Shown: positions 1-8,644 of the stretch, one piece after another
Position numbering within the stretch: the stretch's first letter is position 1
Layout: the number at the start of each line of letters is the position of its first letter
Assembly (NCBI GenBank): GCA_017416845.1
Contig: JAFQBA010000094.1
Span: forward strand, 1 to 64,000
Length of the DNA stretch: 64,000 nt
DNA from: Clostridia bacterium
Lineage (GTDB): Bacteria; Bacillota; Clostridia; UMGS1810
Reading direction: 5' to 3'
Translations under genes and position numbers: made by a program
Notes under the pieces: generated by a model
What the model saw: the letters and a program-made list of their open reading frames with translations, nothing else
What the model was told of the DNA's origin: nothing
Database searches by the model: none

Positions 1-205
1 GCGTTGCCCTCCTTGCCTAAAGGAGGGGGGACCGCGTTAGCGGTGGGAGGATATATACACAAGCTTAGAACACTTGAAAATACAACGTTTGAGCGTTTTT
101 TGTATCCCACCACCAAGCAAAGCTTGGTCCCCCTCCCTTTAGGCAAGGGAGGCAACGCTCCGGTGCAAATTCCATCTTCAAACAACCCTATAAACTCCAA
201 TTTGA
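1..205. repeat. MITE-like inverted-repeat element, copy 1, left end outside the window
   Basis: Two arms of about 50 bp (1-53 and about 104-157) are near-perfect inverted repeats, and each holds a small internal hairpin. After the right arm comes a tail ending TAAACTCCAATTTGA at 205. The same architecture and tail occur at 45552-45792, where both ends are present. No transposase is encoded, so this is a non-autonomous repeat of the kind scattered in Clostridia genomes (family knowledge). An open reading frame through it is not a gene. The left terminus lies outside the window. Confidence 0.75.
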
Positions 206-282
206 AATTACGACTTCGACAATTAACAAGAAAAGTATCTTGACCGGTTGATTGTATTGTGCTAAAATTAATATATTATATT

Positions 283-310
283 AAAAAATCCGCCTGTTAG
301 CGGTTTTTTC
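283..310. terminator. Intrinsic terminator, bidirectional
   Basis: A short CCGC/GCGG stem is flanked by an A-run on the left and a T-run on the right, so it could work in both directions. It separates the repeat from the acetyltransferase gene. Confidence 0.6.
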
Positions 311-399
311 GAGGTGTGTGACAAGTTCATTATAGCATTAATTTTTAACATAGTTAATATTATGTTTAGATAGTATGATCTTAAAAGAGGTTTTTTATT

Positions 400-855
400 A
401 TGGCATATGAAATTTGCAAACTGGATATTTCGGATTTTGAAAAATGTTCAAACATCTGGAAAATCCATGAACACAAAGATAAGGCAGAAAAGTTTTTGCA
501 AGAGCTTAAAAGCGGAAACAGAATAACATATGTCTACAAAGACGACGGGGAGTTTTTAGGCGAAATATCCCTTGTTTTCGATGCTTGTGATACCGATTAC
601 ACCATAAATAATCAACGCATTTATCTTTCAAGACTTGTAGTGAAAAAACAGTTACGACGAATGGGAATCGGCAAAAAGCTTGTGAATTTTATCACGGAAC
701 TTGCAAAAAATATGGGTTATAAGGAGATTTCTGTAGGAGTTGACCTTGACAATTATCCGGCACTAAAGCTATACGCAGAGCAAGGTTTTGATAAAATTAT
801 TTTTGTTGGTGAAGACAAGGACGGCAAATACCTGAAGCTTTTAAGAACACTGTAA
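400..855 (+). CDS. GNAT-family N-acetyltransferase
   Basis: Predicted 151-aa cytoplasmic acetyltransferase that moves an acetyl group from acetyl-CoA to an unidentified amine. The acetyl-CoA pyrophosphate loop is visible as RRMGIGKKLV (about residues 87-96), after the beta-strand YLSRLVVKKQ, and the later NYPALKLYAEQGF segment is typical of GNAT motif B. The length is normal for a single-domain GNAT. The ATG at 400 follows an AGAGG ribosome site. The gene stands alone between two terminators and has no obvious link to the sugar genes. The substrate cannot be inferred. Confidence 0.85.
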   Translation: MAYEICKLDISDFEKCSNIWKIHEHKDKAEKFLQELKSGNRITYVYKDDGEFLGEISLVFDACDTDYTINNQRIYLSRLVVKKQLRRMGIGKKLVNFITELAKNMGYKEISVGVDLDNYPALKLYAEQGFDKIIFVGEDKDGKYLKLLRTL

Positions 856-904
856 AAACAGAACTCTGTAAAACCGAATAATGAATTTGAATTTAATAAC
901 CGTG

Positions 905-939
905 AAAGCCGTGAAGAGCCCAAACTTCATGGCTTTTTT
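905..939 (+). terminator. Intrinsic terminator of the GNAT gene
   Basis: A stem of about 12 bp (AAAGCCGTGAAG with CTTCATGGCTTT, one G-T pair) is followed by a T-run. Confidence 0.75.
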
Positions 940-1295
940 GATATACAAAACTGTTTGACACATATATCTGTATTATCATACTAATGCTTTTTCATATATA
1001 TGAAAATATATAACTCATTATTCTGAAAATAATATATTCTTGATTTCGGAAAATCGAAGCTAAGTGTTTCGAAAAACAGATATAATACTTCGGTAAAACA
1101 GAACCTAATTATAATAATATAATAAAATTAAATATAATTAAAATAATATTTAATTAAACTAACTTCATTCCATCAATAACTCGGATTGAAGGAAGGACAG
1201 AAAAAAACATATATTACGTATTTTTTAACGAAAAAACTTTTAAAAGCTTCTTGATTACTGCGTTTGAGATGGTTTCGTTTTTTTAATTTAAGCTA
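940..1295. other. AT-rich intergenic stretch without a recognisable gene
   Basis: About 355 bp of very AT-rich DNA with no coding potential on either strand. A TATAAT at 1081-1086 lacks a convincing -35 box. No riboswitch or tRNA pattern was recognised. Confidence 0.5.
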
Positions 1296-1324
1296 TTGTA
1301 AAATTTTTTGAAATATAGTATAAT
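1296..1324 (+). promoter_or_regulatory. Sigma-A-type promoter of the first lyase gene
   Basis: TTGTAA at 1296-1301 and TATAAT at 1319-1324 with a 17-bp spacer. A strong ribosome site (AAGGAGG) follows just before the ATG at 1358. Confidence 0.75.
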
Positions 1325-1357
1325 TAAAGCAAATAATCAACCAAGGAGGCAGAATTT

Positions 1358-4300
1358 ATGAAAAAAGTTATTTCACTTCTTTTGTCATTTTGCATGATGC
1401 TCGGCTGTGTTTCGGCATTTGCATTTGACAGTGAAGCACTTTTAAAGGTGAGTGAAAACATCACCAATGATTTTTCAAACGACGGTGCATCGCCCGACGA
1501 CTATGTGTCAAGAGCGGCAATGGCAGAATATGCCGTGAAGCTTTTGGACAAAAACGATGTCGGTTCAACCGTTAGTGTATTTGATGATGTTAATGAAGAC
1601 GCACTGTATGTTAACCGTGCCGCTGAGCTTGGCATTGTAAACGGTGACGGAATATCTTTCTATCCCGAAAGATATGTCACATTTGCAGAAAGCTGCAAAA
1701 TGCTTGTGGCAGCATTGGATTATAACTTATATGCCGATGTAAAGGGCGGATATTATCCCGGTTTTGTTGAAGCCGCCAAAGCTCTTGGTATTACAGATGG
1801 TATTGAGCTTGAACCCGATGCATATATTACTGCATCACAGGCAGTAAAAATGCTTGCAAATGCTCTTTTGGCAAAACCCTCATTCGATGCTCCCGAAGGC
1901 AGAGTTGATGTTCCCGAGTATACCTTCGATTACCCCGAAGTAACTGCCGAAACCTTTAAAAAAGACATTTCTGCAGCTGTTGAAAAGGGTCACCCCTACA
2001 TTTTCGCAGACAAAGAAGACTTCGAAAAGGTTAAAGCAAACGCATTTGGTCAGAACAAATATCTCACAAAAATCTATGCTGATGTTAAAGCCCAGGCAGA
2101 CACCTATGTTGACCGTCAGGTAACAACCCTCGGTCAGGTTCTCTCCGGCAGTGGCTACAACGGCAGAGCAGGGGAGTGCCTCTCGGCAATTTCAACCTGC
2201 GCTCTTGTCTACATGGTTGAGGGCGATGAAAGATATGCTCAAAGAGCCTACGATGAAGCCGCCGCATGGGCAGAGCTCGAATCGTGGGGAACCTATCAGT
2301 ACATAGACAACAACTTCCCCGTGTTCTCACTTGCCATTTGCTATGACTGGCTCTATGACTGGATGAATCAGGAGCAGAGAGACAAAATCTTCACTGCCTT
2401 AAAAGAAAAACACTTCGACACCATGTATGACATGGCAACACGCACCGAAGAAAACAAACCCACATCGGGCTTTATAATGTTTTACTATAACTCCAACAAC
2501 CATGCAGTTCTCGACAACACAGCAACCTTTGTTGCGGCAATGGCTCTTGCCGACAGAGAAATAGACTATGCAACAAAGATTATGGAATGGACTTTCAAAA
2601 ACATGGAAGCTTCCGTAAAACGCTATTTCCCCGATTCTGCATGGTATGAAGGCACAGGCTACTGGGGCTACACAGGTCCTTTTATGGCTCGTTGGCTCAT
2701 TTCAATGCAAACAGCTCTCGGAACAACTTACGGACTTGCCGAAACCGAATGGCTAAAGGGCATTGGATATTTCCCGATTTATGACGGAACAGTAGACAAC
2801 CGTTTTGTTATAAACGATTCTTCCGTTGCACCCAGAAGTGACGACTATGTATACCTTCTTTCAATCCTCAGCGGAAACAAGGATTTCGAAAATTATGCCG
2901 TTCACTACACCAACACTTCAAATCCTTTCACATGTCTCGGATTTAACGTGAACGGTGACTATGATGCTCCCATCAATGTGGACACATTCTCCCTTGACAA
3001 ACATTTCAGAAACACCGATGAGGTTACCATGAGAAGCACATGGGACGGTGACACCCCTGTTTTTGCAGGAATGTTTGTTCAGGATGCAAACCTCACTCAC
3101 GGCACCATGAACTCCGGCACGCTCACTCTGCAGGCTCTTGGAAATCTTTGGGTTTCAAACCCCGGAAGGGATGATTATGGTCTCGCAGGTTACTGGAAAA
3201 GCGGACAAGATGGTCAGCGCTGGACATATTATTTTGGCAGAGCCGAAGCAAACTCCTGTCTTGTTATTAACCCCGATGAGGGCGGCGGTCAGATTGTAAA
3301 TTCCCACGATGTGGTCAACATTTTCAAATCTTCACCACGCGGTGCATATGCAATTTCCGATCTCACCAAAACCTATGCACCTTATGCCAAATCCTACAGA
3401 CGAGGCATAGCTCTCACAGAAGACAGAAGCGTATTTGTTGTTCAGGATGAACTTGAGCTTCTTGAAGCAGGCGAGGTTTATTCCTTTGTGAATATCTATG
3501 ACAGCGAAATCAAAATTGCTCCCGATTCAAAGAGTGTTGTTCTTAAAAAAGGCAATAAGTATGTTAAAATAGACATACTCTGCGATGCTCCCTATGAGCT
3601 CAGTGTTATGCGCTGTGAACCTCTGCCAACATCACCAAACCCCGACGGTCAGAAGGTTATCAACAACATTTCAAAGCTTGCATTCCACTTCCCGTCAACC
3701 AAAGGCTACAACATGCGCCTTGAAATGCGTCCCTATCTTCTTGAAGAAGAGCTTACTCCCGCATCCGATTCCATCACACCATTTGAGCAGTGGACAGTTG
3801 CCGAGGGTGAATATGTAACAGACGGTGCAACATCAATTATTGCAGACGATGCACCCATTGCAGACTTCAATCCTGCAACCCGTTGCTATGAACTCGACAT
3901 CATGCCCGAAAAACTTGAATGCATTGCTGACACTGCAAAATATGATGTTTCCTACAAAGACAGTGCAGACGGCAGTGCAAAATATGTGATTCTTAAAAAC
4001 AAACAAACGGGTAAGATTGTTACCTATATCATCGAAGAAAAAGAACCTGTTCCTGTGTATGTCGCACCCGATATCACGGGTCTTGAAGAGGTCAAAGTGC
4101 TTTCGACCGTTGCAACAGCCGACGACGGTAACGCCGCCGAAAACACAATAGACGGTGACATGGTTTCCCGTTGGTCTGCCGCAGGAAAGCAGTCAATAAC
4201 CTACACTCTCGAAAATGTTACCGATGTTAAAGGTCTTGGAATTGCTTTCTATTCAGGTGACAAGAGAAGCACCTATTTTGATATTCTTGTTTCCGAAGAC

Positions 4301-4477
4301 GGTGAGTCTTGGGAAAATGTTCAGATTTGTCAGTCCAGCGGACTTACACTCGAATTTGAATATTTCCTCTTTGATACAGCAAAAAAAGCAAAATACATTC
4401 GTCTTGACTGCCGTGGCAATAGCTCTGTTTCATCCGCAAAATGGAACAGTATCACGGAATTTAAAGTTTTGAAATAA
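1358..4477 (+). CDS. Secreted heparinase II/III-like polysaccharide lyase with SLH-like and F5/8C domains
   Basis: A 1039-aa secreted protein. A signal peptide ends near ALA-type residues at about 22. An SLH-like region follows (about 45-185, with FDDV and ELGIVNGDG patterns). Next comes an alpha-toroid plus beta-sandwich lyase module (about 210-790), and a discoidin/F5-8 type C carbohydrate-binding domain ends the protein (about 905-1039). By position, candidate catalytic residues of this superfamily are His382 in NNHAVLDN, Tyr430 in WYEGTGY and His581 in THGTMNSG. The family cleaves uronic-acid polysaccharides by beta-elimination. It resembles the catalytic and C-terminal parts of the two giant lyases in this window but lacks their DNRLRE and Ig-like front. 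It has its own promoter and terminator. The exact substrate and PL family are unknown. Confidence 0.85.
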   Translation: MKKVISLLLSFCMMLGCVSAFAFDSEALLKVSENITNDFSNDGASPDDYVSRAAMAEYAVKLLDKNDVGSTVSVFDDVNEDALYVNRAAELGIVNGDGISFYPERYVTFAESCKMLVAALDYNLYADVKGGYYPGFVEAAKALGITDGIELEPDAYITASQAVKMLANALLAKPSFDAPEGRVDVPEYTFDYPEVTAETFKKDISAAVEKGHPYIFADKEDFEKVKANAFGQNKYLTKIYADVKAQADTYVDRQVTTLGQVLSGSGYNGRAGECLSAISTCALVYMVEGDERYAQRAYDEAAAWAELESWGTYQYIDNNFPVFSLAICYDWLYDWMNQEQRDKIFTALKEKHFDTMYDMATRTEENKPTSGFIMFYYNSNNHAVLDNTATFVAAMALADREIDYATKIMEWTFKNMEASVKRYFPDSAWYEGTGYWGYTGPFMARWLISMQTALGTTYGLAETEWLKGIGYFPIYDGTVDNRFVINDSSVAPRSDDYVYLLSILSGNKDFENYAVHYTNTSNPFTCLGFNVNGDYDAPINVDTFSLDKHFRNTDEVTMRSTWDGDTPVFAGMFVQDANLTHGTMNSGTLTLQALGNLWVSNPGRDDYGLAGYWKSGQDGQRWTYYFGRAEANSCLVINPDEGGGQIVNSHDVVNIFKSSPRGAYAISDLTKTYAPYAKSYRRGIALTEDRSVFVVQDELELLEAGEVYSFVNIYDSEIKIAPDSKSVVLKKGNKYVKIDILCDAPYELSVMRCEPLPTSPNPDGQKVINNISKLAFHFPSTKGYNMRLEMRPYLLEEELTPASDSITPFEQWTVAEGEYVTDGATSIIADDAPIADFNPATRCYELDIMPEKLECIADTAKYDVSYKDSADGSAKYVILKNKQTGKIVTYIIEEKEPVPVYVAPDITGLEEVKVLSTVATADDGNAAENTIDGDMVSRWSAAGKQSITYTLENVTDVKGLGIAFYSGDKRSTYFDILVSEDGESWENVQICQSSGLTLEFEYFLFDTAKKAKYIRLDCRGNSSVSSAKWNSITEFKVLK

Positions 4478-4496
4478 AGCTTAATATTCTGAAACA

Positions 4497-4545
4497 AATC
4501 CCCTGCAAATCGCTAAAAGCGTTTCTTGCGGGGGATGCTTTTGAT
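4497..4545 (+). terminator. Terminator after the first lyase gene
   Basis: The long stem ATCCCCTGCAA with TTGCGGGGGAT contains an inner CGCT/AGCG helix and is followed by a short T-run. Confidence 0.65.
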
Positions 4546-4546
4546 A

Positions 4547-4575
4547 TTGATTTTCTGATGAAAAAAGGATATAAT
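4547..4575 (+). promoter_or_regulatory. Promoter of the aldo/keto reductase gene
   Basis: TTGATT at 4547-4552 and TATAAT at 4570-4575, 17-bp spacer, immediately after the preceding terminator. Confidence 0.7.
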
Positions 4576-4635
4576 GAAATAAATCATAATATTAAAAGTT
4601 GTTCGGGTAATATAGAACAGAAATGAGGTTTTAGC

Positions 4636-5574
4636 ATGAGGTATTCACATTGCTTTGGCAAAAAAAGCTCACGAATCCTTTTGGGAACGGCATATTTTGG
4701 CGACACAATAAGCAAGGAAACTGCTTTTGAAATGATGGACAAATTCCGTGAGATGGGCGGAACTCACATCGACACCGCAAGATATTATGCAGATGGTGCC
4801 TCGGAAGCGGTTGTGGGCGAATGGCTTTCTTTGAGAGGTGCAAATGAAATGCTTGTTTCCACAAAAGGCGGATATTATGATCCCGACAGCGGTGAAAAGG
4901 GGAGAATCAATGTAGCGGATGTTTCAAGCGATTTGGAAAAAAGCTTGAAAGCTTTGAATGTAGAAACAATTGATTTTTATTGGCTTCATCGTGATGACGA
5001 AACAAAGCCTGTTGAGGAAATTATTGATTTTATGAACCGATTTGTTAAAGAAGGAAAGATAAAAAAATTCGGCGCTTCAAACTGGACATCTCAAAGAATT
5101 TCCGAAGCAAACGAATATGCACATAAAAACGGACTCATGGGTTTTGCGGCAAGTCAGATTCGTTTTAACCCTGCATATTGCCTTGGCGAAAGAGGCGGAC
5201 TTGTCGGAATGGACGAAAAGGAGTTTATGTTTTACAAAAATAGCAACATGCCGGTTGTTGCATATTCATCTCAGGCAAAAGGCTTTTTTTCAAAAATGTC
5301 CGAGTCGGGAGCAGATTCTCTTTCCGAAAAGGCAAAAAAACGTTATCTTTGCGACGAAAATCTGAGCCGTCTTAAAGTTTTGGAAAGGCTTTCAAAAAAA
5401 TATGATGCAAGCATTGCCGCAGTCATTTGCGGTGCAATGTCAAGCTTTGATATTCCCGAGGTTTTTCCGGTTATAGGAGGAAGCCGCCTCGGTCAGATTG
5501 CAGATTCATTAAATGGCTCAGATGTTATAATAGAAAAAAATGAGCTTGAAGAAATTTTTAAATTTGAATTATAA
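4636..5574 (+). CDS. Aldo/keto reductase
   Basis: A 312-aa cytoplasmic NAD(P)H-dependent oxidoreductase of the aldo/keto reductase superfamily. The catalytic tetrad can be placed: Asp46 and Tyr50/51 in HIDTARYYADG, Lys77 in VSTKGG, His118 in FYWLHRDD. The strand-5 motif FGASNW is also typical. Length fits a single TIM barrel. It has its own promoter and sits between the lyase and a broken esterase gene, so a role in reducing a released sugar or aldehyde is plausible but only inferred from context. Confidence 0.9.
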   Translation: MRYSHCFGKKSSRILLGTAYFGDTISKETAFEMMDKFREMGGTHIDTARYYADGASEAVVGEWLSLRGANEMLVSTKGGYYDPDSGEKGRINVADVSSDLEKSLKALNVETIDFYWLHRDDETKPVEEIIDFMNRFVKEGKIKKFGASNWTSQRISEANEYAHKNGLMGFAASQIRFNPAYCLGERGGLVGMDEKEFMFYKNSNMPVVAYSSQAKGFFSKMSESGADSLSEKAKKRYLCDENLSRLKVLERLSKKYDASIAAVICGAMSSFDIPEVFPVIGGSRLGQIADSLNGSDVIIEKNELEEIFKFEL

Positions 5575-5579
5575 TACTA

Positions 5580-5608
5580 TTGATTTGTCGGATAAAATAA
5601 GCTATAAT
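5580..5608 (+). promoter_or_regulatory. Promoter upstream of the SGNH relic and kinase genes
   Basis: TTGATT at 5580-5585 and TATAAT at 5603-5608 with a 17-bp spacer. A GAAAGGG ribosome-site-like stretch follows at 5639-5645. It likely now drives the ribokinase-like and AllA-like genes. Confidence 0.65.
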
Positions 5609-5657
5609 TAAACGCGATAATTAAACATATTCATTTTGAAAGGGTGAATCCGCTTTC

Positions 5658-6052
5658 ATGCCGCTTCTCGGTCAGGAAGGCATCATGAATCCCGACCGTG
5701 TTCACCCAACAGAAAAGGTCATCACATAATGGCTCAAACATTTTTGCATGATTTGGGTGAGATTGATTCTGTTGATTTTGAAACTCCTTTTGAGTTTGAA
5801 GAATGGAACAAAAAACGCTACGAAACAGAACATAAGCTTCACGAAATAAACTTTGTGGAATATGCGGCACTTTTTGATGTTGGTTGGTCACAGGGCAAAA
5901 CCTTTGAAGAGAAAAAGCAGATTGCCAAAGAGCGTTACGATGAAGCTGAAGACAAATCCCTGTTCATTCCTTCAGCATATCTTTCGTACATAGAAAATTT
6001 CGATAACCGATTCAGAATGAAAGGCGATATTGCAAAACTTACAATTTTTTAA
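5658..6052 (+). pseudogene. C-terminal remnant of an SGNH/GDSL hydrolase
   Basis: Two adjoining reading frames together read like the end of an SGNH/GDSL esterase. Frame 1 (5658-5729) gives a segment ending NPDRVHPTEKVIT, containing the DxVHP block that carries the catalytic Asp-His, and then stops. Frame 2 (5729-6052, 107 aa) begins MAQTFLHDLG and continues with an EEWNKKRYETEHKLHEINFVEY helix, matching the tail of this family in Firmicutes as I remember it. The Gly-Asp-Ser block and about 200 N-terminal residues are missing, although a promoter is intact upstream. I read it as a deleted and frameshifted gene. The alternative is a genuine small unknown 107-aa protein. Confidence 0.6.
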
Positions 6053-6070
6053 ACAGCGTTGGAGGATTAA

Positions 6071-6964
6071 ATGAAAATTCTTAATTTTGGTTCGTGTAAT
6101 GTTGATTATGTATATTCACTTGACCACATTACCATGCCCGGCGAAACGCAAAACTCAAATTCATTAAAGCTTTTTCCGGGTGGCAAAGGTCTTAATCAGG
6201 CAATTGCCATAGCACGAGCCGGCTCAAATGTGCATTTTGCCGGTTGTCTTGGTGATGGTGGAGAAATGCTTAAAGATATTCTTTCCGAAAGTGGTGTGGA
6301 TTTGTCGCTTGTGAAAACCGTGACCGAAAAAAACGGTCATGCCATAATTTCGGTCAGCAAGGACGGTGAAAACTCAATAATTCTTTATCAGGGCTCAAAT
6401 GCCATGGTTACAAAGGATTATGTCGATGAGGTTCTTGAGAATTTTGAAAAAGATGACATTATTCTTTTGCAAAACGAAATCAGCAATGTGGATTACATAA
6501 TAGAAAAAGCTTATAAAAAGGGTATGTGCATAATTTTTAATCCGTCACCATTTAACGACGAAATAAAAAAAGTGGATTTTTCACATATTTCCTTTCTTGT
6601 GTTAAACGAAGTCGAAGCAAAAGCCGTTTCCTCGTCTGATGGCGTTGATGAGGGCATAGCTTATCTGCAGTGTACATATCCAAGTCTCAAAATTATGCTG
6701 ACTCTCGGGTCAAAGGGGTCTGTGTTCATAGACGGCGAAACAAAAATATATCAGGATATTTTTCCTGTTAAAGCCGTAGACACCACCGGCGCGGGGGACA
6801 CCTTTACCGGGTATTTTGTTTCAGGCATTTCAAAGGGGGATGATGTTTCAACTGTTTTAAAGCGATCGTCTGTTGCATCGGGTATTTCAGTGTCACGAAA
6901 TGGTGCGGCAACATCAATTCCCTGCATTGCCGAAGTTGACAAAATTATTCAAAATAATAAATAA
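6071..6964 (+). CDS. PfkB-family carbohydrate kinase, ribokinase-like
   Basis: A 297-aa cytoplasmic sugar kinase. The N-terminal substrate-binding signature GGKGLNQAIA (about residues 38-47) and the C-terminal DTTGAGDTFTG motif (anion hole and catalytic Asp) place it in the ribokinase branch of PfkB. It would phosphorylate a pentose or related sugar with ATP. The ribosome site GGAGG precedes the ATG at 6071, and only 17 bp separate it from the next gene, so the two are probably co-transcribed. In this locus it could also act on a ketodeoxy sugar acid; sequence alone does not separate RbsK from KdgK. Confidence 0.85.
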   Translation: MKILNFGSCNVDYVYSLDHITMPGETQNSNSLKLFPGGKGLNQAIAIARAGSNVHFAGCLGDGGEMLKDILSESGVDLSLVKTVTEKNGHAIISVSKDGENSIILYQGSNAMVTKDYVDEVLENFEKDDIILLQNEISNVDYIIEKAYKKGMCIIFNPSPFNDEIKKVDFSHISFLVLNEVEAKAVSSSDGVDEGIAYLQCTYPSLKIMLTLGSKGSVFIDGETKIYQDIFPVKAVDTTGAGDTFTGYFVSGISKGDDVSTVLKRSSVASGISVSRNGAATSIPCIAEVDKIIQNNK

Positions 6965-6981
6965 AGCGAGGAGAACACAAA

Positions 6982-7473
6982 ATGAAAACAATAAAGGCAA
7001 TACCTCTAACACACAAAGACTTTGCACCTTTTGGTCAGTTCTATCAGATGGACAAACCTGACGGTTATCCTCTTTGCGGTGAAATTCACAAATTTTTCCC
7101 CGATCGCATGATTGCCGACAGCAATCACAGAGTAGGCTATTCACCTATTGTTGTAAAAAGACCCGATAAGATGATAATCACACAGCAGGAATATCACACA
7201 ACCACATGGGAAATGATTCTTCCTCTCGATGATGATATGCTTCTCCATGTTGCACCGCCGTCAGCGGGAACACCGGTTACGCAATTTGGCAAGGTTTTCA
7301 TTGTTCCAAAGCACACCCTCATCAAAATGAATGCCGGAGTGTGGCATCTTGCACCGCTTCCTGCAAATAACGATTTACTTACAGCAATGATTATTCTTCC
7401 CGAATGCACCTATGCTAACGACTGCACTGTTGTTGATTTGCCGGAAGATCAGCAGTTTGAAATTGTTAAATGA
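6982..7473 (+). CDS. Ureidoglycolate lyase family protein (AllA-like cupin)
   Basis: A 163-aa cytoplasmic beta-barrel protein resembling ureidoglycolate lyase: an N-terminal PLTHKDFAPFGQ block, a central VAPPSAG segment, and NAGVWHLAPLP where the family has a conserved W-H-x-P pattern. The typical enzyme splits ureidoglycolate into urea and glyoxylate, but there are no other allantoin genes here and it is coupled to a sugar kinase (17-bp gap). It may therefore act on, or bind, a sugar-derived acid; this is inference. A terminator follows directly. Confidence 0.75.
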   Translation: MKTIKAIPLTHKDFAPFGQFYQMDKPDGYPLCGEIHKFFPDRMIADSNHRVGYSPIVVKRPDKMIITQQEYHTTTWEMILPLDDDMLLHVAPPSAGTPVTQFGKVFIVPKHTLIKMNAGVWHLAPLPANNDLLTAMIILPECTYANDCTVVDLPEDQQFEIVK

Positions 7474-7497
7474 TTAAATATACAAAAGAACACAACG

Positions 7498-7538
7498 AAA
7501 AAAACTCCCATCCGACGTGTGAACGGATGGGGGTTTTT
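7498..7538. terminator. Bidirectional intrinsic terminator between convergent genes
   Basis: An A-run, a stem ACTCCCATCCG/CGGATGGGGGT around a short loop, then a T-run. Almost the same hairpin appears at 17134-17174. Confidence 0.85.
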
Positions 7539-7585
7539 GTGTGAATTCACTGTATTCTAATTTATTAATCTGTTCAATTTGAAAA

Positions 7586-8455
7586 TCACTTGTATTTTTC
7601 ACGGTACTCTGTCGGTGTGCATGAAAATCTGTTTTGAAAAGCTCTGTAAAATGCTTGAGCTGAATTGTAGCCGACTTTTTGATATATTTCGGTGATGGAA
7701 TAGTCGGTTGAGCGCAAAAGCTCTGCTGCTGCATTCATGCGTGAAATTACCAGATATTCCTTGAACGAGCAACCAAAATACATTTTGAAAATTCGGTTTA
7801 TTTGTCTTGTTGAAAGAAAAACGCTGTTTGCAATTGTTTCAATTCGAATATCTTCTGTAATGTTTCGCGAAATATATTGTTGAATTTTATACAGCCTTTT
7901 CATATTGGTGTCCGTTGAATTTCTCACAGAATCATTTTTTGTCTGCCCGGATAATTCGATTATAAGCAGAATCAGTTGATGAAACAAAATGCTTATCTGA
8001 GAATAGTTACCCGATTCAATATTGTAATGAAGTTTTTGCGTAATGTCGACAATTTTCTCCCCCTCAAAAACACTGAAAGGAGATGTCAAAGCCTTCGCAA
8101 GCTTGTTATAAAGAGGAAAAGACGATTTAAGCTTGTTTGACATAAAGATGAAATCGATAGCTTCACTTTTTACATCAACAGCCAAAGGCTTAATTGCATG
8201 AAACTCCATTGGTGGAACCAATACAATTGAGTTTTTGCTCAAAGTCACCGAAGTATTTTCAAAATTAAGAGAAGCACTCCCTTCTGTCAGATGGAATATT
8301 TCATAATAAATGTGATTGTGAAGAGGAATGGTTTTTTTCATAGCGTTTTTTCTATATGCCTTGCTTATTTCATCAGGAGGATTGTCACACAAAATTTCAA
8401 CGGTAATATCTTCAATGTTAATTTTGAATTCACTTATATAATTAAAATTGTCCAA
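7586..8455 (-). CDS. AraC-family transcriptional regulator
   Basis: A regulator of about 289 aa with an N-terminal cupin sensor (HNHIYYEIFHL, about residues 45-55) and a C-terminal double helix-turn-helix (STRQINRIFKMYFG and YQKVGYNSAQAFYRAFQNRFSCTP). Start choice: the SD AAAGAGG directly abuts a GTG at 8464, too close to serve it, but lies 8 nt from a TTG at 8455 followed by GAC. The AraC gene at 50466-51332 has the same arrangement. It is transcribed from a consensus promoter divergent from the secreted-protein genes at 8645 onward, which are its likely targets. Confidence 0.88.
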   Translation of the reverse strand: MDNFNYISEFKINIEDITVEILCDNPPDEISKAYRKNAMKKTIPLHNHIYYEIFHLTEGSASLNFENTSVTLSKNSIVLVPPMEFHAIKPLAVDVKSEAIDFIFMSNKLKSSFPLYNKLAKALTSPFSVFEGEKIVDITQKLHYNIESGNYSQISILFHQLILLIIELSGQTKNDSVRNSTDTNMKRLYKIQQYISRNITEDIRIETIANSVFLSTRQINRIFKMYFGCSFKEYLVISRMNAAAELLRSTDYSITEIYQKVGYNSAQAFYRAFQNRFSCTPTEYREKYK

Positions 8456-8493
8456 AACCTTCACCTCTTTTTATCATGCTTTTCAGTGATTTT

Positions 8494-8522
8494 ATTATAT
8501 TATCATTCTGAATAATTGTCAA
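8494..8522 (-). promoter_or_regulatory. Consensus promoter of the AraC gene (minus strand)
   Basis: On the minus strand TTGACA (8517-8522) and TATAAT (8494-8499) are separated by exactly 17 bp. Confidence 0.8.
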
Positions 8523-8572
8523 TACGATTCAAAAAATCGGACATCTGCTATGCATTATGTCATAATTCATTA

Positions 8573-8601
8573 TTGTTTCGAAAATTTTTTTGTGATAAAA
8601 T
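8573..8601 (+). promoter_or_regulatory. Promoter of the 8645-14782 secreted-protein operon
   Basis: TTGTTT at 8573-8578 and TAAAAT at 8596-8601 with a 17-bp spacer. It lies back to back with the AraC promoter, about 50 bp away. Confidence 0.6.
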
Positions 8602-8644
8602 AACAGTACCGTAAGTTTTATAAACAATGAAAGGGGAAACGACA

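Noticed and set aside
4-243. 79-aa open frame near the window start
   Set aside because: Lies inside the inverted-repeat element and has no protein-like features.
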